DNA from: CAZWEZ01 sp964632795
GTDB taxonomy: Bacteria; Pseudomonadota; Alphaproteobacteria; Rhodospirillales; 2-02-FULL-58-16
Direction: 5' to 3'
Assembly: GCA_964632795.1 (NCBI GenBank)
Contig: CAZWEZ010000054.1
Span: 1 to 24,618, forward strand
DNA length: 24,618 nucleotides
A model generated the notes under the pieces. The model did no database searches. It had not been told where the DNA came from and worked only from the letters and a program-made list of their open reading frames with translations. A program made the translations under genes and the position numbers. This document shows, one piece after another, positions 7,291-13,808 of the stretch. Positions within the stretch are counted from its first letter, which is position 1; each line of letters starts with the position of its first letter.

Positions 7291-8360
7291 GTCATTTCGA
7301 CCAGGCGGTCGGCCTGGTCCTCGGCATTCAGCGCCTCGATGATCTCGTCGAGGTCGCCGTCCATGGCCTGGGCCAGCTTGTGCAGGGTCAGGCCGATGCG
7401 GTGGTCGGTGATCCGCCCCTGGGGGAAGTTGTAGGTGCGGATGCGTTCCGAGCGGTCGCCCGAGCCGACCTGGATGCGCCGCGTGGCGGCCCGCTCGGCG
7501 TCCTGCTGGGCGCGCTGGTGCTCATAAAGCCGGGCCCGCAGGACCCGCATCGCCTTGGCCCGGTTCTTGTGCTGGGACTTCTCGTCCTGCTGGGAGACGA
7601 CGATGCCGCTCGGCAGGTGGGTGATGCGGACCGCGCTGTCGGTGGTGTTGACCGACTGGCCGCCGGGGCCGCTGGCCCGGAAGACGTCGATCCTGAGGTC
7701 CTTGTCGTCGATCTTGACGTCGACCTCCTCGGCCTCGGGCATCACCGCCACGGTGGCCGCCGAGGTGTGGATGCGCCCCGACGATTCGGTGACCGGCACC
7801 CGTTGCACCCGATGGACGCCGGATTCGAACTTGAGGCGGGCGAACACGCCCCGCCCGGAGACCGAGGCGATGGCCTCCTTGAAGCCGCCGATGCCGATCT
7901 CGCTGATGCTCAACGGCTCGAATTTCCAGCCCCGGTTCTCGGCGTAGCGCTGGTACATGCGGAACAGGTCGGCGGCGAACAGGGCCGCCTCGTCGCCCCC
8001 GGTGCCGGCCCTGACCTCGAGGATGGCGTTGCGCTGGTCGGCCTCGTCGGGGGGCAGCAGCAGGACCCGGATCCGTTGTTCCAGCTCGGGGATGCGCGCC
8101 TTCAGTTCCTGGTGCTCCTCCTCGGCCAGGGCCCGCATCTCGGCGTCGCCATCGGCGTCGGCCACCAACCCGGCGAGGTCGTCCAGCTCGGCGCGCGCCT
8201 GGCTGAGCGCGGTGATGGCCTCGACCACCGGGGTCAGGTCGGCGTATTCCTTGGCCAGGCGGGCGAACTCCGGGGACCCCGCGACCCCGGGGCCGGCCAT
8301 GGTTGCGGCGAGTTCGCCGTAACGCGCGATCACCCGTTCCAGCTTGTCGTCCAGGCTCAT
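7287..8360 (-). CDS. prfA: Peptide chain release factor 1
   Basis: RF1 recognises UAA and UAG stop codons and triggers peptide release on the ribosome. The 357-residue protein has the coiled N-terminal domain, the RF1-specific codon-reading region VQRVPVTESSGRIHTSAAT (PVT at 189-191) and the catalytic GPGGQSVNTTDSAVRI (GGQ at 233-235). The glutamine there is the target of the adjacent PrmC. Length is standard. It overlaps hemA upstream and prmC downstream by 4 nt each, so the three genes form one coupled unit, as hemA-prfA-prmC do in enteric bacteria. Confidence 0.97.
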   Translation of the reverse strand: MSLDDKLERVIARYGELAATMAGPGVAGSPEFARLAKEYADLTPVVEAITALSQARAELDDLAGLVADADGDAEMRALAEEEHQELKARIPELEQRIRVLLLPPDEADQRNAILEVRAGTGGDEAALFAADLFRMYQRYAENRGWKFEPLSISEIGIGGFKEAIASVSGRGVFARLKFESGVHRVQRVPVTESSGRIHTSAATVAVMPEAEEVDVKIDDKDLRIDVFRASGPGGQSVNTTDSAVRITHLPSGIVVSQQDEKSQHKNRAKAMRVLRARLYEHQRAQQDAERAATRRIQVGSGDRSERIRTYNFPQGRITDHRIGLTLHKLAQAMDGDLDEIIEALNAEDQADRLVEMT

Positions 8361-9664
8361 CGGCCTTCCCCTCCGTCTTTGCCGTCGTCTTTCCCGGCGC
8401 CGCCGAGGCCGAACAGCCGCCTCAGCAGCCGCTCGGCGGCCTCCAGGCCCTCGCCGTCCCCGGCGCCCCCGGAGGCGTACTCGCGCAACGCCCGCGACGG
8501 GCCGTGGAGCAGCCGCCCGACCACCAGCCGGGTCGCCTTGTCGGCATCGCCGCCGGCCTCGTCCAGGGCCCCCTGGCGGACCGCCTCGAAGTGGCCACGC
8601 AACAGGGTCAGCGCCGGCACCGCGGCCCGCTCGGCGCGCCCGCGCAGGAACCCGGCGACTTCCTCCTCGACGATCCGCCAGGCCGCCGCCGACTCCTCCT
8701 CGCGGATGGCGCGGCCTTCCATGGCGATCCGCTCGAGGTCATTGAGATCGTAAAGGAAGGCCTCGTCAATACGCATGACCGCCGGTTCGACGTCGCCGGG
8801 CACCGAGGTGTCGATCAGGAACACCGGCTTGCGCCGCCGCCGGCGCAGCGCCGCCTCGATCATGTCGGCGCTCAGCACGTGGCGGCGGCTGCCCAGCGAG
8901 GTAATGACGATGTCGGCCTCGGCCAACCGCCCGCCCAGGGTCTCGAAGGAGGCCACGTGGCAGCCCAGGTCGCGGGCCATGTCTTCGGCCCGGGGCTCCG
9001 TCGGGTGGGCCACCGTCAGGCCGCCGAGACCGGCGGCGAGCAGGTCCGAGGCGACCAGGCGTCCCATGTCGCCGACCCCGATCAGCATCCCGGCGCACCG
9101 CGACAGGTCGCCGTGGAGGTCGCGGGCGGCCTGGACCGCGGCCGCCGACATCGACACCGGCCGCTGGCCGATGGTGGTTTCGCTGCGCACCCGCTTGGCG
9201 GCGCCGTAGGCGGCCTGGAGCACCGTCTCCAGTTGGGAGCCGACCATCCCGGCGTCGCGGGCCAGCCGGTGGCCGGCCTTGACCTGGCCCAGGACCTGGG
9301 GCTCGCCGATCATCAGGCTGTCCAGCGAGGCGGCGACCGCGAAGATGTGGCGCAGCGCCGTCTCGCCGTTCAGGACGTAGGTCTGCCCGGCCAGCTCGCC
9401 GGGGTCGATGGCGGCGTGGCCGGCCATTGCGGCGGCGATCAGCGGGGCTACGTCGGCGCCCTCGCCGGCGATCGCCTGGACCTCGACGCGGTCGCAGGTG
9501 GACAGCATCACGGCCTGGCCGACGCCGGCCCGGCGCAGGCCCTCGAGGAAGGCCGGGATCTGCGAATCCTCGACGAACAGGCGGTCGCGCAGGGACAGCG
9601 AGCTGGAGCGGTGGTTGGCGCCGACCACCAGCGCCCGGGCCGTGGAATCGGAACGGTTGGCCAT
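8357..9664 (-). CDS. hemA: Glutamyl-tRNA reductase
   Basis: GluTR reduces glutamyl-tRNA(Glu) with NADPH to glutamate-1-semialdehyde, the first step of the C5 route to aminolevulinate and tetrapyrroles. The 435-residue protein has the N-terminal catalytic domain with LSTCDRVEV and nucleophile C57, then ALRHIFAVAASLDS with the conserved His, and GEPQVLGQVK. The NADPH-binding GVGDMGR and a C-terminal helical dimerisation domain follow. The usual STCNRTE motif is STCDRVE here (N to D, T to V), and SGLDS is ASLDS, so it is a divergent member. It starts 6 nt after hisS and overlaps prfA by 4 nt. Many alphaproteobacteria use 5-aminolevulinate synthase instead, also confusingly called hemA. Confidence 0.9.
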   Translation of the reverse strand: MANRSDSTARALVVGANHRSSSLSLRDRLFVEDSQIPAFLEGLRRAGVGQAVMLSTCDRVEVQAIAGEGADVAPLIAAAMAGHAAIDPGELAGQTYVLNGETALRHIFAVAASLDSLMIGEPQVLGQVKAGHRLARDAGMVGSQLETVLQAAYGAAKRVRSETTIGQRPVSMSAAAVQAARDLHGDLSRCAGMLIGVGDMGRLVASDLLAAGLGGLTVAHPTEPRAEDMARDLGCHVASFETLGGRLAEADIVITSLGSRRHVLSADMIEAALRRRRRKPVFLIDTSVPGDVEPAVMRIDEAFLYDLNDLERIAMEGRAIREEESAAAWRIVEEEVAGFLRGRAERAAVPALTLLRGHFEAVRQGALDEAGGDADKATRLVVGRLLHGPSRALREYASGGAGDGEGLEAAERLLRRLFGLGGAGKDDGKDGGEGR

Positions 9665-9670
9665 CGCCGG

Positions 9671-10915
9671 CTACCGGTAGCGGGAGAGGTGGTTTTCCAG
9701 GGACGCCAGCTCCACCTCGGTCTGTTCACCCGTTTCCATGTCCCTGACCGTCGCCACCTGGCGCGACAGTTCGTCCTCGCCGAGCAGCACCGCGGCTCGC
9801 GCCTTGAGCTTGTTGGCCCGCTTGAGGCGCTTGGTCAGGTTGCCGGAATAGCCGAGATCGACGGTGAACCCGGCCCGGCGCAGCCGGTGGGCGAGGGCCA
9901 GGGCCGGCTCGGAAGCTTCGGTTCCGACCGGGATCACGGCCAGCGGGCGAGGCGGCTCGGGGGGCGCGCCGACCAGCATCGCCAGCCGTTCGACACCCGC
10001 CGCCCAGCCGATCCCCGGGGTCGGCGCGCCGCCCAGCTGCTCGATCAGGCCGTCGTAGCGGCCGCCGGCGATCACCGCCCCCTGGGCACCGATCGCGCTG
10101 GTGATGAATTCGAAGGCGGTGTGGCAATAATAGTCGAGGCCGCGGACCAGGTACGGATTGTGGACGTGCTTGACCTCTAACAGGTTTAGCCCCTTGCGGA
10201 CCGCTTCGAAGAACTCCTTGGATTCGGCGTTGAAGTGGTCGTTTATCAGGGGGGCGTCGGCGATTATCGCGATGTCCCCCTTGTCCTTCGAATCCAGGAT
10301 CCGCAGTGGGTTGTGCTGGAGACGGATTTGGCTGTCCTTGGATAGGCTGGATTCATATCTGGAGAAGTAGTTGACCAGGGCGTCACGGTATTCTTGACGG
10401 CTCTCCATGTCGCCCAGGGTATTGATCTCCAGCGTCACCTGATCGGCGATGCCCAGCGCCTCGAGGATCAGGGCGCCGGTGGCGATCACTTCGATGTCGG
10501 CCTGGGGTCCGGGGACCCCCAGGGTCTCGACGCCGACCTGGTGGAACTGGCGCAGGCGCCCCTTCTGGGGCCGTTCGTAGCGGAACATGGGGCCGCGGTA
10601 GAAGTACTTGAGCGGCAGTTGGTGGGTCAGCCCGTTGGAGATCAGGGCGCGGGCCACCCCGGCGGTGTTCTCGGGGCGCAGGGTGATGGTGTCGCCGCCC
10701 TTGTCGGTGAAGGTGTACATCTCCTTGGAGACCACGTCCGAGGTCTCGCCGAGGGTCCGGGCGAAGACCTCGGTGAATTCGAAGATGGGGGTCGAGATCT
10801 CGGCGAAGCCGTGGCGCGCCGCGATCTCCAGCGCCACCTCCTCGACCCGGCGATGGCCCAGGATGTCCTCGTCCATCAGGTCGTGGGTGCCGCGCACCGG
10901 CTTGAGGGTGGACAT
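9671..10915 (-). CDS. hisS: Histidyl-tRNA synthetase
   Basis: This class II aminoacyl-tRNA synthetase charges tRNA(His). The 414-residue protein has motif 1 around FAEISTPIFE, motif 2 as YFYRGPMFRYERPQKGR (104-120) with RQFHQVGVE, the histidine-specific LVRGLDYYCHTAFE (256-269) and AGGRYDGLIEQLGG. Motif 3 is PGIGWAAGVERLAML (300-314), and a C-terminal anticodon-binding domain follows. It sits between ispG and hemA with 6-nt gaps, repeating the ispG-hisS pairing of other proteobacteria. Residues about 179-245 are encoded by a stretch of only 55% G+C (111/200 by my count), rich in Lys, Ile, Asn and Phe, unlike the rest of the gene. The protein still looks intact. Confidence 0.96.
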   Translation of the reverse strand: MSTLKPVRGTHDLMDEDILGHRRVEEVALEIAARHGFAEISTPIFEFTEVFARTLGETSDVVSKEMYTFTDKGGDTITLRPENTAGVARALISNGLTHQLPLKYFYRGPMFRYERPQKGRLRQFHQVGVETLGVPGPQADIEVIATGALILEALGIADQVTLEINTLGDMESRQEYRDALVNYFSRYESSLSKDSQIRLQHNPLRILDSKDKGDIAIIADAPLINDHFNAESKEFFEAVRKGLNLLEVKHVHNPYLVRGLDYYCHTAFEFITSAIGAQGAVIAGGRYDGLIEQLGGAPTPGIGWAAGVERLAMLVGAPPEPPRPLAVIPVGTEASEPALALAHRLRRAGFTVDLGYSGNLTKRLKRANKLKARAAVLLGEDELSRQVATVRDMETGEQTEVELASLENHLSRYR

Positions 10916-10921
10916 CGTCGT

Positions 10922-12061
10922 TCAGGTCCCCGTTCGGCTAGCCGGCGGCGTCGCCGCGCCGTCGGCCGCCGTCCGCAGTTTCTCGGCCCGGCGTTCGACC
11001 AGCTCGACGATGTGGTCGGCCAGCCGGGGGTCGTCGATCTTGTGGTCGCTTTTGCCGGCGACGTAGACCATGTGGCTGCCGCCGCCGCCGCCGGTGATCC
11101 CGAGGTCGGTCTCGCGGGCCTCGCCGGGGCCGTTGACCACGCAGCCGATCACCGACAGGCTCATCGGCGTCTCGATGTGGGCCAGACGCCGTTCCAGTTC
11201 GCCGACCAGCTTGATGACGTCGAAGCCCTGGCGGGCGCAGGACGGGCAGGCGACCACCCGCACCCCGCGGTGGCGCAGATCCAGCCCCTTGAGGATCTCG
11301 AAGGCGGCCTTGACCTCCTCGACCGGGTCGGCCGACAGCGAGACCCGGATGGTGTCGCCGATGCCGTCCCACAACAGGGTGCCGATGCCGATCGCCGAGA
11401 TCACGGTGCCCGCGCGCAGTCCTCCCGCCTCGGTGACGCCCAGGTGCAGCGGCGCGTCGCAGGCCTCGGCCAGCCCCCGGTAGGCGGCGGCGGCGAGGAA
11501 CACGTTGGAGGCCTTGACGCTGATCTTGAACTCGTGGAAATCGTTGTCCTCGAGGATCCGGGCGTGGTTCAGCGCGCTTTCGATCATCGCCTCGGGGCAC
11601 GGCTCGCCGTACTTCTCCAGCAGGTCGTTCTCCAGGGAGCCGGCGTTGACGCCGATGCGCATCGAGCAGCCGTGGTCGCGGGCCGCCCGGATCACCTCGC
11701 GGACCCGCTTCGCCGAGCCGATGTTGCCCGGGTTGATGCGCAGGCAGGCGGCGCCGGCCTCGGCCGCCTCGATGGCCCGGCGGTGGTGGAAGTGGATGTC
11801 GGCGACGATCGGCACCCGGGCCTGGCGGACGATCGCCGCCAAGGCCGCGGTCGAGTCCTCATCGGGGCACGACACCCGCACGATGTCGGCGCCGGCATCC
11901 TCCAGCGAGCGGACCTGGGCGATGGTGGCGGCGGCGTCGGCGGTCGGGGTGTTGGTCATCGACTGGACGCTGATCGGCGCGTCGCCGCCCACCGCCACCG
12001 GGCCGACGTGGATCTGGCGGCAGCGTCGGCGCTCAATCTGGCGGTAGGGTCGGAGGCTCAT
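10922..12061 (-). CDS. ispG: 4-hydroxy-3-methylbut-2-enyl diphosphate synthase (GcpE)
   Basis: IspG is the penultimate enzyme of the MEP isoprenoid pathway. It reductively opens the ring of methylerythritol cyclodiphosphate with a [4Fe-4S] cluster. The 379-residue protein has the TIM-barrel start VGGDAPISVQSMTNTPTAD, the substrate-binding VPIVADIHFH and INPGNIG, and the cluster motif ACPSCARQG (C270, C273). SVIGCVVNGPGEA supplies C305 and the conserved Glu. It is the short bacterial form, without the plant insertion. It heads the ispG-hisS-hemA-prfA-prmC run, and the 108-nt gap upstream holds a possible promoter. Confidence 0.96.
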   Translation of the reverse strand: MSLRPYRQIERRRCRQIHVGPVAVGGDAPISVQSMTNTPTADAAATIAQVRSLEDAGADIVRVSCPDEDSTAALAAIVRQARVPIVADIHFHHRRAIEAAEAGAACLRINPGNIGSAKRVREVIRAARDHGCSMRIGVNAGSLENDLLEKYGEPCPEAMIESALNHARILEDNDFHEFKISVKASNVFLAAAAYRGLAEACDAPLHLGVTEAGGLRAGTVISAIGIGTLLWDGIGDTIRVSLSADPVEEVKAAFEILKGLDLRHRGVRVVACPSCARQGFDVIKLVGELERRLAHIETPMSLSVIGCVVNGPGEARETDLGITGGGGGSHMVYVAGKSDHKIDDPRLADHIVELVERRAEKLRTAADGAATPPASRTGT

Positions 12062-12091
12062 GGGCGGCTTCCCACGGTTACGGGGCGACGG

Positions 12092-12120
12092 TTTATAGCC
12101 TAATTCTCGACGCCGCTAAA
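12092..12120 (-). promoter_or_regulatory. Candidate promoter for the ispG operon
   Basis: Reading leftward, TTTAGC (12120-12115) and TATAAA (12097-12092) are 17 nt apart and lie about 30 nt before the ispG ATG. The -10 match is good and the -35 match is poor (3 of 6). This AT-rich patch is the only one in the gap between the RodZ-like gene and ispG. Confidence 0.35.
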
Positions 12121-12169
12121 GCGGGACCTTTCGGAGGCGGTGTCGAAAAGGCCGGCGGGCCGGGCGGCG

Positions 12170-13621
12170 TCATTCGCCGACGGCCGTCCCCTGGCGCAGG
12201 CGCTCGGCGTCGAGCGCCACCCCGCGGCGCACCACGCCCTCGGAGCCGATCGGGGGAACCGTCTCGCCGTCGACCAGGATTTCCAGGGCGCCGGCGTTGC
12301 CGGTCAACAGCTTGAGGCCCGGCCGGTCGGGGACCCGGTAGCTGTCGCCGGCCCTCAGCAGGCGGGTCAGCAACAACCGGTTGGCGACGTCGTCGCGGAC
12401 CTGGATCCAACTGCTGGTCTTGGCCCGGACCAGGATCCGGTAATTCCCCTCTTCGGCGCCGTAGACACGGCCCGTCGCGGGGACCGGGGCCGGCGCGGCG
12501 GCGACTTCGGGAGCGGCGGCGGTCTCGGGGACGGCGGTGAGGAGGGGTGCTTCGGGTTCGCCGACCTCGGCATCGTCCGCGACGTCTGCGTCGCCCGCAT
12601 CGCCCATATCGTCCTCGCCGCCCTCATCGCCGGCGGCGGCGGCGGGAGCCGGTTGGTCGTCCCCGGCGACGGCCGGCGGCGTCACCTCGGCGATCACCTC
12701 GGCGGTCACCTCGAGCGGCTCGGGGGCGGCCTCGTCCTCGGCCGTCGTCGCTTCGGCCGCCGCCGGTTCCGGAGCGCCCGACGTGTCCTGTTCCTCGGCG
12801 GCTTCGGTCGGGGCCTCCTCTTCCGGGGGAGGGGCAACCATCGACCCGGCGGCGGTCTGGACCTGCTGGGGAGGCGTCACCGGCTCCGGTTCCGCCGCCG
12901 CCGGTTCCGTCACCGCCGGTTCCGGCGATGGCGGCTCGGCGGCCGGGGCCTCGGGTTGGTCGGCCAGGCGGACCTCCGTCACCGCTTCGACGGGGGCGGC
13001 CGCTGGGGGCTCGGGTTCCGGTTGCGGTTCGGGTTCCGGTTCGGGTTCCGGAGGCGGGACGACGACCACCGTCGTCGCCTGGTCCGGAGGCGGCTGGGCC
13101 TGGACGTCGGCGACCTCGGGGGGCACGGCGGCGGGCTCCGGGGGAGCCTCGAACAGCCGTTCGGGCGGCGGCGAGATCAGTTCGGCGAAGAAGCCGTCCC
13201 TGGTGGTGCTGATGTACCACCCGGCATAGGCCAGCACCGCCACCACCACCCCGATGAACACGATCGCCCCCCCGGGGACGCTGCTTTCGGAGATCGGGAC
13301 CGGGAACGCGAGTTCGGGCCGGCTCTCGACGTCGGCGGTCTCGGACTTGAAGCGGCGGATCACCTCCTCGCTGTCGAGGCCCAGGTGCTCGGCGTAGGCG
13401 CGGATGAAGCCGATCGCATAGGTCGGCCCCGGGAGTTCCTCGTAGCGGCCGTCCTCGATGGCTTCCAGGTACGGGTAGCGGATACGCAGCATGTACGCCA
13501 CGTCGCGCAACTCCTCGCCGACCCGCAATCGCGAAGCCCGGAGCAGAGCCCCGACGCCGAGGCCGTTGTGCGTATGCTGGTCCCCGTCCATTGCCAGAGG
13601 CGCTTGTTCCTCGCCCGCCAC
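12170..13621 (-). CDS. RodZ-like membrane HTH protein with DUF4115 domain
   Basis: This 483-residue protein resembles RodZ, which links the MreB cytoskeleton to the cell wall machinery. A Cro/CI-type HTH occupies about 20-90 (GALLRASRLRVGEELRDVA, then YLEAIEDGRYEELPG). One membrane helix lies at about 117-138, and a low-complexity periplasmic linker rich in Pro, Glu and Ala covers about 150-390, including a run of alternating E-P dipeptides. A C-terminal DUF4115 domain follows (RAKTSSWIQVRD, GDSYRVPDRPGLKLLTGN). The linker is long for the family. The start is uncertain: GTG at 13621 or ATG at 13591 (the latter has GAGGAA about 17 nt upstream). The position directly upstream of ispG-hisS matches rodZ in enteric bacteria. 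Confidence 0.85.
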   Translation of the reverse strand: MAGEEQAPLAMDGDQHTHNGLGVGALLRASRLRVGEELRDVAYMLRIRYPYLEAIEDGRYEELPGPTYAIGFIRAYAEHLGLDSEEVIRRFKSETADVESRPELAFPVPISESSVPGGAIVFIGVVVAVLAYAGWYISTTRDGFFAELISPPPERLFEAPPEPAAVPPEVADVQAQPPPDQATTVVVVPPPEPEPEPEPQPEPEPPAAAPVEAVTEVRLADQPEAPAAEPPSPEPAVTEPAAAEPEPVTPPQQVQTAAGSMVAPPPEEEAPTEAAEEQDTSGAPEPAAAEATTAEDEAAPEPLEVTAEVIAEVTPPAVAGDDQPAPAAAAGDEGGEDDMGDAGDADVADDAEVGEPEAPLLTAVPETAAAPEVAAAPAPVPATGRVYGAEEGNYRILVRAKTSSWIQVRDDVANRLLLTRLLRAGDSYRVPDRPGLKLLTGNAGALEILVDGETVPPIGSEGVVRRGVALDAERLRQGTAVGE

Positions 13622-13762
13622 CGATCCGGAATCCCTACATCCTTAAGAATGAAATCTCCGCGTCCACCGTTCGGGCAACACGCGGCTGCTTGCCCTGGGG
13701 GAAAATAATAGCGCTTAATTGATCGCCGCCGGTCATAGAACCCGGCCCGTCGAGCGATGGCC

Positions 13763-13790
13763 ATTTTGACGAATTATTGAGAATTTTCAA
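13763..13790 (-). promoter_or_regulatory. Candidate promoter and dyad upstream of RodZ-like gene
   Basis: In the AT-rich 187-nt gap after ptsP, TTGAAA (13790-13785) and CAAAAT (13768-13763) are 16 nt apart, matching 5/6 and 4/6 of the consensus. The -35 box overlaps a near-perfect 14-nt dyad (13777-13790, TTGA-AATT-TCAA with one mismatched pair) that could be an operator. It would give a leader of about 135 nt to the RodZ-like gene. Confidence 0.4.
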
Positions 13791-13808
13791 GACATAAACA
13801 CGCTTAAC

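Noticed and set aside
8303..10180. Long plus-strand frame (625 codons) opposite hemA and hisS, and a similar one opposite the aminopeptidase at 20666-22420
   Set aside because: These are typical antisense open frames in GC-rich coding DNA. Composition is low-complexity and the opposite strands carry unmistakable enzymes.
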